Shown here: piece after piece, positions 1-8,402 of the stretch
How the letters are laid out: each line of letters opens with the position of its first letter
Position numbering within the stretch: the stretch's first letter is position 1
Origin: Klebsiella spallanzanii
GTDB lineage: Bacteria; Pseudomonadota; Gammaproteobacteria; Enterobacterales; Enterobacteriaceae
Length of the DNA: 64,000 nucleotides
Assembly (NCBI RefSeq): GCF_902158555.1
Contig: NZ_CABGGS010000012.1
Location: 234,880-298,879, forward strand
Direction of reading: 5' to 3'
The notes under the pieces: generated by a model
Seen by the model: only the letters and a program-made list of their open reading frames with translations
Told to the model about the DNA's origin: nothing
The model's database searches: none
Program-made: the position numbers and the translations under genes

Positions 1-82
1 TGCCGACCTCACGGGCCTGTTTGACCAGGACAGGGTCCAGCGTCACGCTGACGTTCTGTTTATTGCGTTTTGCGGTTGGCAT
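1..82 (-). CDS. CcdA-family antitoxin, N-terminal part (cut by window edge)
   Basis: The first 27 codons run off the left edge of the window. The N-terminus reads MPTAKRNKQNVSVTLDP, followed by LVKQAREVG. This is the ribbon-helix-helix DNA-binding start typical of CcdA antitoxins, which bind their own operator and neutralise the gyrase poison CcdB. The start ATG is preceded by AGGAG. The partner toxin would lie to the left, outside the window, so the pair cannot be confirmed. A palindrome just upstream fits autoregulation. Another short RHH protein without a CcdB partner is possible. Confidence 0.65.
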   Translation of the reverse strand, partial: MPTAKRNKQNVSVTLDPVLVKQAREVG

Positions 83-93
83 GGGAATCTCCT

Positions 94-119
94 GTGTAGT
101 CTACACGTGTAGATTACAC
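94..119. promoter_or_regulatory. 26-bp near-perfect palindrome, likely operator of the ccdA-like gene
   Basis: The left half is GTGTAGTCTACAC and the right half is GTGTAGATTACAC. They are inverted with a single mismatched pair, and each half is itself nearly palindromic. The site lies 12 bases upstream of the antitoxin start codon. RHH antitoxins commonly bind such tandem sites to repress their own operon; that role is inferred here. Confidence 0.6.
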
Positions 120-130
120 GTAAATAAATT

Positions 131-150
131 AACCCGCCATTCGGCGGGTT
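131..150 (-). terminator. hairpin downstream of murP, possible terminator
   Basis: Arms AACCCGCC and GGCGGGTT form an 8-bp GC-rich stem with a 4-base loop. On the minus strand the stem is followed by AATTTATTTA, a weak T-rich tail. It lies between the murP stop and the ccdA-like promoter and could end murQP transcription. Moderate support only. Confidence 0.4.
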
Positions 151-186
151 AAAAAATGTTCAAGCTTTATGTATAAGACGTGCGTC

Positions 187-1620
187 TTAGCTCAAATCAA
201 CGTTTTTACTGCCAAACAGCCAGGTGAGGGCAAATCCGCAAAGATAAGAGACCGCCAGCCCGGCGGCATATACCGCCATTCCGGCGTAGATACCGCTGCC
301 GGAGGTCATTAGCGGCAGCGCCACCAGCCCGGAGGGGCCAAACACCGTATTCAGGCCGACCGGAAGCCCCATCCAGGCGATCAGCCCGAGGAAGAAACCG
401 CCGCAGGCACCGCCGAGGCAGGCGGTAATAAACGGCTTCATGCGCGGCAGCGTCACGCCATAAATCAGCGGTTCGCCGATACCGAGGAAGCCGGGAATAA
501 TCGCCCCTTTAATCTGAGTACGCAGCAGAGAGCCGTGCTTCGCCCGCCAGAACAGCGCCAGCGCTGCGCCCACCTGCCCGGCTCCGGCCATCGCCAGAAT
601 CGGGAACAGCGAGTTAAACCCTTGCGCATCCACCAGCGCGAAGTAGACCGGCACAAAGCCCTGATGTACGCCGAACATCACCGCCAGCAGGAACAGACCG
701 GCCAGCACCGCAGAGCCGAACGGGTTGCCGTTGAGATGCAGGAATAGCCACGACATTCCGGTAAACAGCCAGCCGCCTATAGGCATAATCACGATAAAGG
801 TGACTGCACCCATAATCAGCAGCGTTACGGCTGAGGTGAGGATCATATCGAGGTTTGCGGGCATCACCCGGCGCACTTGTTTTTCCACCCATGCGCCAAT
901 AATTGAGGCGATCAGCACGCCGATAATATTGCCGCGCGGGTCGATACCGTGGCCGAAGAAAGTTGAGATCCCGGAGTAGAAACCGCTGGTCGCCTCCGGG
1001 TTGTAGCCGAGAACAAACAGCGCAGCGATGATGGCTCCGTTGACTCCGGAACCGCCGAACGCTTTCTGCGCGTTATAGCCAATCAGGATGCTCAGAAAAG
1101 TAAACATTCCCTTGCTGAACACCTTCATATAGCCGATCAGCGCCACCACCGTGGCGTTCGGATGGGCGTTTTCCAGCACAAATATCTGCTCCGCCAGGGT
1201 CGCAAACCCCAGCAGCAGGCCGACGGCGATAAAACCGGGGATCAGCGGGGTGAAAATGGTGGCGAATTTGGCGAGGAATTTTTGAATGCTGCTGGTTTGC
1301 TTGCTCTTTAGCGCCTGTTTTTTCTCGGCGGCGACATCGGCCAGCGATGGCGCATCCGCCGGGGCGTCTTCCAGTAACGCGTTCATCATTTCCGCTGCGG
1401 TTTGCGCCTTGCCGGGGCCAAGCACCACCTGGAACTGCTCATCGCTGACAATAACCCCCATCACGCCTTCAATCTGGCGGATGGCGGCGCTATCGGCCTG
1501 TGATTCATCGTGCAAGGTCAGGCGCAGCCGGGTCATACAGTTGCCCGCCTGCGCGACGTTTCCAGCCCCGCCAACATGGTGAAGGATCCGCGCTATCATC
1601 TCTTTATTTATTTTTGCCAT
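187..1620 (-). CDS. murP: PTS N-acetylmuramic acid transporter subunit EIIBC
   Basis: A 477-residue membrane permease of the phosphotransferase system that imports N-acetylmuramic acid and phosphorylates it to MurNAc-6-phosphate. The N-terminal EIIB domain (about residues 1-90) holds the phosphorylated cysteine in GNCMTRLRL. It is followed by a linker and the multi-helix EIIC domain with the conserved [12 protein letters not shown] and [10 protein letters not shown] stretches. Length and sequence agree with E. coli MurP. It has no EIIA domain and would need a general EIIA such as Crr. It lies 25 bases after murQ on the same strand, so the two form an operon: uptake, then lactyl-ether cleavage. 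Confidence 0.95.
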   Translation of the reverse strand: MAKINKEMIARILHHVGGAGNVAQAGNCMTRLRLTLHDESQADSAAIRQIEGVMGVIVSDEQFQVVLGPGKAQTAAEMMNALLEDAPADAPSLADVAAEKKQALKSKQTSSIQKFLAKFATIFTPLIPGFIAVGLLLGFATLAEQIFVLENAHPNATVVALIGYMKVFSKGMFTFLSILIGYNAQKAFGGSGVNGAIIAALFVLGYNPEATSGFYSGISTFFGHGIDPRGNIIGVLIASIIGAWVEKQVRRVMPANLDMILTSAVTLLIMGAVTFIVIMPIGGWLFTGMSWLFLHLNGNPFGSAVLAGLFLLAVMFGVHQGFVPVYFALVDAQGFNSLFPILAMAGAGQVGAALALFWRAKHGSLLRTQIKGAIIPGFLGIGEPLIYGVTLPRMKPFITACLGGACGGFFLGLIAWMGLPVGLNTVFGPSGLVALPLMTSGSGIYAGMAVYAAGLAVSYLCGFALTWLFGSKNVDLS

Positions 1621-1645
1621 TGCAGATTACCTTGTTAGTCAGCGG

Positions 1646-2548
1646 TCAGGAGTGGCTCAACGCCTTGCGGATATAGCCATTATTTTTTGCCAGCAGCGCC
1701 TGGGCTTCTGTGGCGCTTAAATCAGCCAGCACCATCACAATCGCCGTTTTGCAGTGGCGACCGCAGGCATCCAGCGCGTTTTGCGCCGTCGCGCGGTCAC
1801 ATTCGGTGGCCTCCATGACGATAGAAACCTGGCGCTCAATAAGCTTGGCGTTGGTCGCTTCAACGTCCACCATCAGGTTGCTGTAGACCTTGCCGATGCG
1901 GATCATTGCCCCGGTGGAAATCATGTTCAGTACCAGCTTCTGCGCGGTACCGGCCTTCAGACGGCTTGAACCGGTGACAACTTCTGGGCCGACCACCGGC
2001 GTAATGGCAACATCCGCCAGTTGAGCCATTTCGCCGTGCGGGTTGCAGCTAACGATAGCGACAAAAGCGCTCTGGCTGCGGGCATATTCCATCGCGCCAA
2101 TCACGTACGGCGTGCGCCCGCTGGCGGCCAGGCCGACCAGTACATCGCTGCTGCTAAAGTTAAGGTTCTGCAGATCCATCGCGCCTTGCGCTTTGTTATC
2201 TTCGACGTTCTCCACGGCGCTCAGAATCGCTTTATGGCCGCCAGCGATAATACCGACAACCTGCTCCGGACGAGTGCCGAAGGTTGGCGGACATTCGCTG
2301 GCATCAAGGATCCCCAGACGACCGGAGGTCCCCGCTCCGATATAAATCAGCCGTCCTCCCGCCTGCAGCGCTGCCGCGACCTTATCCACGACCTGGGCAA
2401 TCTGCGCCAGATAAGGGGTGATAGCATGAGCCACCTGCAGGTCTTCCTGGTTAATCACCGTCAGCATCTCTTCGGTGGAGAGGGTGTCAATATTCGCGCT
2501 GTTGGCGTTGCGGCGCTCGGTCAGCAGTTTGCTCAGGTCGATACTCAT
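1646..2548 (-). CDS. murQ: N-acetylmuramic acid 6-phosphate etherase
   Basis: A 300-residue cytoplasmic enzyme of the SIS-domain GckR/MurQ family. It removes the D-lactyl ether from MurNAc-6-phosphate, giving GlcNAc-6-phosphate and D-lactate, and so feeds cell-wall sugar into amino-sugar catabolism and recycling. The phosphosugar-binding part shows [22 protein letters not shown] and, further on, [11 protein letters not shown] and [11 protein letters not shown]. Length fits the family (about 298 in E. coli). It is the first gene of the murQP operon. The E. coli repressor gene murR, divergent from murQ there, is absent from this position. A CRP-like site and a palindrome lie just upstream. Confidence 0.96.
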   Translation of the reverse strand: MSIDLSKLLTERRNANSANIDTLSTEEMLTVINQEDLQVAHAITPYLAQIAQVVDKVAAALQAGGRLIYIGAGTSGRLGILDASECPPTFGTRPEQVVGIIAGGHKAILSAVENVEDNKAQGAMDLQNLNFSSSDVLVGLAASGRTPYVIGAMEYARSQSAFVAIVSCNPHGEMAQLADVAITPVVGPEVVTGSSRLKAGTAQKLVLNMISTGAMIRIGKVYSNLMVDVEATNAKLIERQVSIVMEATECDRATAQNALDACGRHCKTAIVMVLADLSATEAQALLAKNNGYIRKALSHS

Positions 2549-2581
2549 AAGAACCTCATTATTCTCAGTGGCAGGCAGTAT

Positions 2582-2600
2582 AAGGAATTAATTATTCCTT
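2582..2600. promoter_or_regulatory. palindrome upstream of murQ, possible MurR-type operator
   Basis: AAGGAAT and ATTCCTT are perfect inverted arms around TAATT, 34 bases upstream of the murQ start. RpiR/MurR-type repressors bind inverted repeats in the murQ control region of E. coli. Whether this palindrome is such a site is inference, especially as no murR is seen nearby. Confidence 0.4.
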
Positions 2601-2603
2601 TCA

Positions 2604-2619
2604 TGTGAAGGCTATCACG
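2604..2619. promoter_or_regulatory. CRP-like site upstream of murQP
   Basis: TGTGA, six bases, TCACG: a CRP half-site pair with one mismatch to the TGTGA-N6-TCACA consensus, about 55 bases upstream of the murQ start. The E. coli murQP operon depends on cAMP-CRP, so catabolite control here is plausible. Confidence 0.55.
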
Positions 2620-2667
2620 ATTGATGTTGAATGAATAATAAGAGATTTCAGTCGTAGCGGGAAATAT

Positions 2668-2701
2668 GGTGGTAATAAAAGTGGAATTTTTTATTACCAC
2701 C
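2668..2701. terminator. 13-bp perfect inverted repeat between the efflux MFS gene and murQ
   Basis: Arms GGTGGTAATAAAA and TTTTATTACCACC pair perfectly around an 8-base loop. The repeat lies 8 bases past the stop codon of the minus-strand MFS gene, where a terminator is expected. However, it is A/T-rich near the loop and has no clear T-run after the stem. It may be an operator or another type of element. Confidence 0.4.
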
Positions 2702-2709
2702 AGGAGAGT

Positions 2710-3876
2710 TTACTCAATAGTGCGCGGTTTTTTCAGGCCAATCAGCAGGGCGGCCAGATAGCAAAGGGTCATCGCGAGGCTCATTTTCAACATCGTTTCG
2801 CCGCCGAGGCCAGCCAGCGGTGCGGCGATACCGCCGAACACAAACATCAGCGTGCCCATCAACGCTGATGCAGTACCGGACTGGCGGGCGTTAATGGCAT
2901 TCATCGCTTCCGCCCCGGCGACGGTGCTGATGCCGCTCATCATCGAGACGGTAAAGAACAGTCCGACCAGCGCCAGCGTCGGCAGCTGTAGCCAGGCAAA
3001 CAGCAGAGTGACTGCCGCAAAGGCCACCGCCATCAGTTGACCGCCGCGCAGCAGACCTTCAGCGCTGAAGCGGCGCGCCAGGCGGGAAAAGATCAACGCC
3101 GCAATAATCAGTCCGATGCCGTTAAGGCCAAACAGCAGGCTGAACTGCATCGCGCTCATGGCGTATTCGCTCTGAATCACAAACGAGGAGGAGCCGATAT
3201 AAGAGAACAGCCCGGCCATCATAAAGGCCTGAATCAGGCAGTAGCGCATAAAGCGGCGGTTTTTCAGCACCGGGATATCGTCCTGCTGCTGCGTAACCGA
3301 GTTTGCGCTTTTTGCTGGTAGCGTTTCGTGTAGCACCGTCAGGCTGAGCAGTAGCAGGACAGCGCCGATCGCCGCCATCGCCCAGAACAAGATGCGCCAG
3401 TCAAAAGCGGTAATGATCCAGCCGCCGAGCACCGGCGAAAGTACCGGCGCGATACCGTTAACGGTCATCAGCAGGGCGAAGAACTGGGTCAGCAGGGTGC
3501 CCTGATAGCGGTCGCGGGCGATGGAGCGCGACAGTACCGAGCCGCCTGCTCCGGAGAAGCCTTGCAGAAAGCGCCAGGCGATCAGAAGGTGAATGTCGTC
3601 GGTTATCGCACACATCACCGAGGAGAAGATAAACAGCAACAGGGAGAGCGCCAGCGGCTTTTTTCGGCCAATCCGGTCGCTTAGCGGGCCAAAAAACAGC
3701 TGTCCAAGGCCGAGGCCTATCAGCGCTGCGGTCAGCGATAGCTGGGTCTGCGTGCCGGTGGCGTTTAGCTGCTGGGTGATTTCCGGCAGCGCGGGCAGAT
3801 AGAAGTCGGTACACAGCGGCCCAATGGCGCTGAGTAAACCGAGAACCACTACCCAGGAGAGGGAAATTCGGGACAT
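2710..3876 (-). CDS. Bcr/CflA-family MFS drug efflux transporter
   Basis: A 388-residue inner-membrane major facilitator with twelve predicted helices. It carries the Bcr/CflA start TDFYLPALPEI, motif A GQLFFGPLSDRIGRKKP, and the motif-C-like stretch GIAPVLSPVLGG. Such proteins export drugs with a proton gradient. The ATG at 3876 was chosen over a longer open frame because it has AAGGAG upstream and begins the first helix directly; the extension would overlap eefC. It is the last gene after eefABC on the same strand, 50 bases past eefC with a GC-rich hairpin between. An MFS joined to an RND cluster may widen the substrate range, but the substrate is unknown. Confidence 0.9.
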   Translation of the reverse strand: MSRISLSWVVVLGLLSAIGPLCTDFYLPALPEITQQLNATGTQTQLSLTAALIGLGLGQLFFGPLSDRIGRKKPLALSLLLFIFSSVMCAITDDIHLLIAWRFLQGFSGAGGSVLSRSIARDRYQGTLLTQFFALLMTVNGIAPVLSPVLGGWIITAFDWRILFWAMAAIGAVLLLLSLTVLHETLPAKSANSVTQQQDDIPVLKNRRFMRYCLIQAFMMAGLFSYIGSSSFVIQSEYAMSAMQFSLLFGLNGIGLIIAALIFSRLARRFSAEGLLRGGQLMAVAFAAVTLLFAWLQLPTLALVGLFFTVSMMSGISTVAGAEAMNAINARQSGTASALMGTLMFVFGGIAAPLAGLGGETMLKMSLAMTLCYLAALLIGLKKPRTIE

Positions 3877-3899
3877 ACAAACAGGCTCCTTGTCATGAG

Positions 3900-3919
3900 A
3901 CCGGGCGTTGCCGCCCGGT
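3900..3919 (-). terminator. intercistronic hairpin between eefC and the MFS gene
   Basis: ACCGGGCG and CGCCCGGT form an 8-bp stem with loop TTGC in the 50-base gap. No T-run follows on the minus strand. It could lower or stabilise readthrough between the RND cassette and the MFS gene. Confidence 0.4.
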
Positions 3920-3926
3920 AAAAGCG

Positions 3927-5291
3927 TTAACTGGCGCCGCCTCCCAGCGACTGCCAGAGAGTAACGCGGTTTTCCAGGTCCGTTTGCTGGAGGGAGATAA
4001 GCGTGGCCTGTGCCGACCACAGCGTTCGCTGGGCGGTCAGCACTGACAGGTAATCTCCGACCCCGGCCTGATAGCTCTTCATCGCAATATCCAGCGATTT
4101 CTGTTCCGCTGCGACGTATTTATTCTGCGCATCCAGCTGCTCACTAAGCGTTTCCCGACGCGCCAGTGCGTCGGCGACATCCTTGAAGGCGCTTTGAATC
4201 GTCTTCTCATAGGTGGCAATGAGCCCCTTTTTCTCCGCTTCAGCATAGCGCAACTGCGCCAGGTTGCTGCCGCCGGTAAACAGCGGCAGGCTGATGGACG
4301 GCGCGAATGACCATACCTGCATGCCGTGGCTGAACAGCGAAGAGAGCGAGTCGCTGCCGACCCCGGCGCTGGCGGTCAGCGAGATGGACGGGAAGAAGTT
4401 GGCCCGCGCCGCGCCGATATCGGCGTTAGCGCTTTTCAGATTATGCTCTGCTTCCTGGATATCCGGACGACGCAGCAGGACTGATGAAGAGACGCCCGCC
4501 GGAACCAGGGTGATACTGCGATCGCCGAGGCTTTCCAGGGTGCCGGGCAGCAGGCTATCTGGTACGGTTTCCCCGGCCAGCAGGTTGAGCGCATTTTTAT
4601 CCTGCGCCACCAGCGTGCGGTAGCTGGCGACGCTGGCGCGCGCCTGCTGGTAAACGCTTTCGGCATCGCTCAGGTCGCTTGCCGAGGCGGTACCGACCTC
4701 CATCTGGCGAGTGACAATTTTGCGCGAGTTCTCCGCGCTGGCCATGGTGTCCTGAGCCAGCGCCAGGTTGCTGTTATCCGCCGCGAGGGTGACCCAGGCG
4801 GTGGTCAGGTCAGCAATCATCGTCAGGCGTGTATTCTGGGCGGTGAATTCGCTGGCAAGCCAGGTCTCCCGCGCCGCGCGCGTCAGGCTTTGATTCTTAC
4901 CAAACAGATCCAGCTCGAAGCTGGAGACCGCGCCATCGGCTTCCGATGACGACGTGAGGCCGCTGGCGACCGTTTTGCTACGGGTGTGGCTTAGCTCGGC
5001 GTCGAGAGTCGGAAACAGTGCGGCGCGCGTTTCGCCAAGCTGGGCGCGCGCGGCTTCGATATCGGCCAGCGCTTTCTGTACGTCGCGGTTACTGGTCAGC
5101 GCGATGCTCACCACTTTTTTAAGGCGGGCGTCATTCACTACCTGCTGCCAGTCGCTGACCACCGCGGTGGCCTCGCCGTGGCTGCCCGGCAAAGTGGCCG
5201 GGACAGGCGCGGCCGGGCGTTCATAGTTCGGGTCGAGAGACACACAGCCCGCCGTCAGGAGCGCGACAAAAACCAAGGTAAAACGAAACAT
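3927..5291 (-). CDS. eefC: outer-membrane efflux lipoprotein (NodT/TolC family), EefC-like
   Basis: A 454-residue outer-membrane channel component of a tripartite pump. The signal peptide ends in a lipobox LLTAGC, so Cys16 should be acylated, as in the OprM/NodT group. Two TolC-type repeats follow with long coiled helices; VLLRRPDIQEAEHNLKSANA is a hallmark of the second repeat. It starts 3 bases after eefB, so the two are translationally linked. With the adaptor and pump it would form a continuous path across the envelope. The symbol rests on similarity to the Enterobacter/Klebsiella EefABC pump recalled from memory. Confidence 0.85.
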   Translation of the reverse strand: MFRFTLVFVALLTAGCVSLDPNYERPAAPVPATLPGSHGEATAVVSDWQQVVNDARLKKVVSIALTSNRDVQKALADIEAARAQLGETRAALFPTLDAELSHTRSKTVASGLTSSSEADGAVSSFELDLFGKNQSLTRAARETWLASEFTAQNTRLTMIADLTTAWVTLAADNSNLALAQDTMASAENSRKIVTRQMEVGTASASDLSDAESVYQQARASVASYRTLVAQDKNALNLLAGETVPDSLLPGTLESLGDRSITLVPAGVSSSVLLRRPDIQEAEHNLKSANADIGAARANFFPSISLTASAGVGSDSLSSLFSHGMQVWSFAPSISLPLFTGGSNLAQLRYAEAEKKGLIATYEKTIQSAFKDVADALARRETLSEQLDAQNKYVAAEQKSLDIAMKSYQAGVGDYLSVLTAQRTLWSAQATLISLQQTDLENRVTLWQSLGGGAS

Positions 5292-5294
5292 AAC

Positions 5295-8200
5295 TTACTC
5301 CTGAGAAGAACGGTGACGGGTGAAGAAGCGTTTCACCAGCACAAAGAACAGCGGCACGAAGAACACCGCCAGCAGCGTCGCCGTCAGGGTCCCGCCGATA
5401 ATCCCGGTACCGATCGCAACGCGGCTGTTGGCCCCTGCTCCGGTGGCGATGGCCAGCGGCAGAACCCCGGCGATAAACGCCAGCGAAGTCATCACAATGG
5501 GTCGCAGTCGGGTTTGCGCAGCGCGCATCGCGGCTCGCGATAGCGAATACCCCTCTTCCACCGCCGATTCGGCGAATTCTACGATCAGAATGGCGTTCTT
5601 CGACGACAGGCCGATGGTGGTCAGCAGCGCCACCTGGAAGTAGACATCGTTGTTCAGACCGCGCATCCATGCCGCCAGCGCCGCGCCGAGCAGGCCAAGC
5701 GGGATAACCATGATGACCGAGAACGGAACCGACCAGCTCTCATACAGCGCCGCAAGGCACAGGAAGACCACCAGAATTGAGATGGCGTAGAGGCTCATCG
5801 CCTGGCCGCTGGCGAGTTTTTCCTGCAGCGACATGCCGCTCCATGCCCAGGTGGTACCTGCGGGCAGGTTATTGGCTAAGGCTTCCATCTTGTCCATTGC
5901 CGCGCCGGAGCTAAAACCACTGGCGTTCTCCCCCTGAATTTCAAAGGCGGCGGAGCCGTTGTAGCGCACCAGGCTTTCCGGGCCGTATTCCCAACGGGTG
6001 GTGGCAAAGGCTGAGAATGGCGTCATGCTATCGTCGCTGCCGCGCACGAACCATTTACCGAGGTCGGACGGCACGGCACGGGCATCGCTTTCGCCCTGGA
6101 TATAAACCTTCTTCACGCGACCGCGATCGATAAAGTCGTTAACGTAGGTACCGCCCCAGGCGCTGGAGAGGGTATCAGTGACATCGCTTAAGGACAGCCC
6201 AAGCGACACGGCTTTATTGTTATCGATATCCACCTGCAGCTGCGGCATCTGCGGAAGATCGTTGGCGCGCACCGATTGCAGTTCAGAACTTTGATTCGCC
6301 GCCGCCAGCAGCTGGCTGCGCATTTTCATCAGGCTATCGCGATCGGTGCTGCCGCTGGCCATCAGTTCGAAGGTGAAACCATTACTCTGTCCCAGACCAT
6401 CCACCGACGGCGGGGTCATGGCGAACAGGGTGGCATCGCGAATGCTGCCGAGCTCTTTGGTGGCGCGCAGGGCGATAGCCTGAGCGGTATTGGCTTCGCC
6501 TTTACGTTCGGACCAGTTTTTCAGCGACACGAAGGCCATCCCGGCGTTCTGCCCGCTACCGCTAAAGCTAAAGCCGTCAACGGTAAAAATCACATCGGTA
6601 TTGGCTTTCTCTTTGGTGAGGAACCAGTCGGTGACCTGACGGCGGACTTCGGCGGTGCGCACCGCCGTTGCCCCGGCAGGCAGCGTGTACTGGACCATGA
6701 TTTCGCCCTGATCCTCGGTCGGCAGGAAGCTGCCCGGTAGTTTCCACATCGCCAGCGCCATGCCGCCGCAAATCAGGATAAAAGCGCCCATCATGACTGC
6801 TGAGCGGCGCAGGCCGCTGACAACCCGATGCTGATAGCCCTGCTCGGTGCGTCCCCACAGGCGGTTAAAACCACCGAAGAAGCCCTTGGTGTGCGGTTTA
6901 GAATGGCTAAGCAGCGCGCCGCACAGCGCCGGGGTTAAGGTTAGCGCGACCACGACTGAGAGCATCATCGCCGAGATAATGGTCACCGAGAACTGGCGAT
7001 AGATAACTCCGGTAGAGCCGCCGAAGAAGGCCATCGGCAGGAATACTGCCGAGAGCACCAGCGCGATAGCGATCAGCGCGCCGGAGATTTCGCCCATCGA
7101 TTTTTCAGTGGCTTCGCGGGCGGGCAGCCCTTCGTCGCGCATAATACGCTCGACGTTTTCCACCACCACGATGGCATCATCCACCAGCAAGCCTATCGCT
7201 AGCACCATCGCAAACAGCGTCAGGGTGTTAATGGAATAGCCGAACAGCGCCAGCACGCCGAAGGTGCCCAGCAGCACGACCGGAACCGCCACCGCTGGGA
7301 TCAGCGTGGCGCGGAAGTTTTGCAGAAACAGATACATGACGCAGACCACGAGGATGATGGCCTCGAAAAGCGTCTGAATCACGTCCTCAACCGAGATTTT
7401 GATGAACTCGGTGCTGTCTTTCGGGTAGGCGATATCGTAACCCTGCGGCATCTGACGCTGGAATTCGGCAATCTTACTTTTCACCAGCGTCGCAGTATTC
7501 AGGGCGTTAGCGCCCGGTGCCATCATGACGGCGATCCCGGCGGCCGGGTGGCCGTTAAGGTTGGCGGAAGCGGTATAATCTTCGCTGCCCATCTCGACGC
7601 GAGCGACATCGCTCAGGCGTACCACTGAACCGTCGGTCTTGCTTTTGACGATAATCTCTTTGAACTGGGCGACGGTTTGCAGCCGCGACTGTGCACGTAC
7701 GGTCGCGGTCAGTTGCTGATTGCCAGAGGCGGGTAGTGCGCCGATTTTACCGGCGGAAACCTGAACGTTTTGCGCTTCAATAGCAGATTGCACATCGGAA
7801 GGCATCAGCGAATAGGAGGCCAGTTTTGTCGGGTCCATCCAGATACGCATGGCGTATTCTGCGCCAAATACCTGCAGGCTGCCGACGCCTTCAATACGCG
7901 CCAGCGGATCCTGCATGTTGCTCACCAGCCAGTCGGAGATATCGGAGCTGGTGGCTTTATTGTTTTTATCGTACACCGCGAGGATCAGCAGGAAGCTGCT
8001 CTGCGATTTTTCTACCGTCACGCCGGACTGCTGAACTTCGCTCGGCAGGCGTGATTCCGCCTGTTGCACTTTGTTCTGCACCTGAACCTGCGCGGTATCC
8101 GGGTCGGTACCCTGCTCAAACGTCACGGTGATGCTGACCGAGCCATCGGAGCTGCTGGTGGAGGTAAAATAAAGCAGGTTATCCAGCCCGGTAAGCTGCT

Positions 8201-8402
8201 GTTCGATAACCTGGGTGACGCTGTTTTCCAGGGTTTCCGCAGAGGCCCCGGTATAGGTGGCGGAGATTTTTACCGCCGGCGGCGCGACGTCAGGATACTG
8301 GGCGACCGGCAGAGTGCGGATTGCCAGAATCCCGGCGAGCATAATCAGAATGGCGATAACCCAGGCAAAGACCGGGCGTCGCACGAAGAAGCGGGAGAAC
8401 AT
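5295..8402 (-). CDS. eefB: RND multidrug efflux pump (HAE1 family), EefB-like
   Basis: A 1035-residue inner-membrane proton/drug antiporter of the AcrB type. It has the usual start MFSRFFVRRPVFAWV, two large periplasmic loops, and the paired aspartates of the proton relay in LLVDDAIVVVENVER on helix 4. The helix 10-11 region contains SSKNAILIVEFA, with the relay lysine. Length and architecture are normal, with no frameshift. The start overlaps the eefA stop by one base (TGATG), showing tight coupling. It captures substrates from the periplasm and passes them to the outer-membrane factor. Closest remembered relatives are EefB pumps; AcrB-like specificity cannot be read from the sequence. Confidence 0.9.
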   Translation of the reverse strand: MFSRFFVRRPVFAWVIAILIMLAGILAIRTLPVAQYPDVAPPAVKISATYTGASAETLENSVTQVIEQQLTGLDNLLYFTSTSSSDGSVSITVTFEQGTDPDTAQVQVQNKVQQAESRLPSEVQQSGVTVEKSQSSFLLILAVYDKNNKATSSDISDWLVSNMQDPLARIEGVGSLQVFGAEYAMRIWMDPTKLASYSLMPSDVQSAIEAQNVQVSAGKIGALPASGNQQLTATVRAQSRLQTVAQFKEIIVKSKTDGSVVRLSDVARVEMGSEDYTASANLNGHPAAGIAVMMAPGANALNTATLVKSKIAEFQRQMPQGYDIAYPKDSTEFIKISVEDVIQTLFEAIILVVCVMYLFLQNFRATLIPAVAVPVVLLGTFGVLALFGYSINTLTLFAMVLAIGLLVDDAIVVVENVERIMRDEGLPAREATEKSMGEISGALIAIALVLSAVFLPMAFFGGSTGVIYRQFSVTIISAMMLSVVVALTLTPALCGALLSHSKPHTKGFFGGFNRLWGRTEQGYQHRVVSGLRRSAVMMGAFILICGGMALAMWKLPGSFLPTEDQGEIMVQYTLPAGATAVRTAEVRRQVTDWFLTKEKANTDVIFTVDGFSFSGSGQNAGMAFVSLKNWSERKGEANTAQAIALRATKELGSIRDATLFAMTPPSVDGLGQSNGFTFELMASGSTDRDSLMKMRSQLLAAANQSSELQSVRANDLPQMPQLQVDIDNNKAVSLGLSLSDVTDTLSSAWGGTYVNDFIDRGRVKKVYIQGESDARAVPSDLGKWFVRGSDDSMTPFSAFATTRWEYGPESLVRYNGSAAFEIQGENASGFSSGAAMDKMEALANNLPAGTTWAWSGMSLQEKLASGQAMSLYAISILVVFLCLAALYESWSVPFSVIMVIPLGLLGAALAAWMRGLNNDVYFQVALLTTIGLSSKNAILIVEFAESAVEEGYSLSRAAMRAAQTRLRPIVMTSLAFIAGVLPLAIATGAGANSRVAIGTGIIGGTLTATLLAVFFVPLFFVLVKRFFTRHRSSQE

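Noticed and set aside
3877-4020. N-terminal extension of the MFS gene into eefC
   Set aside because: It overlaps eefC coding sequence and adds no membrane segment, whereas ATG 3876 has AAGGAG and the family N-terminus.
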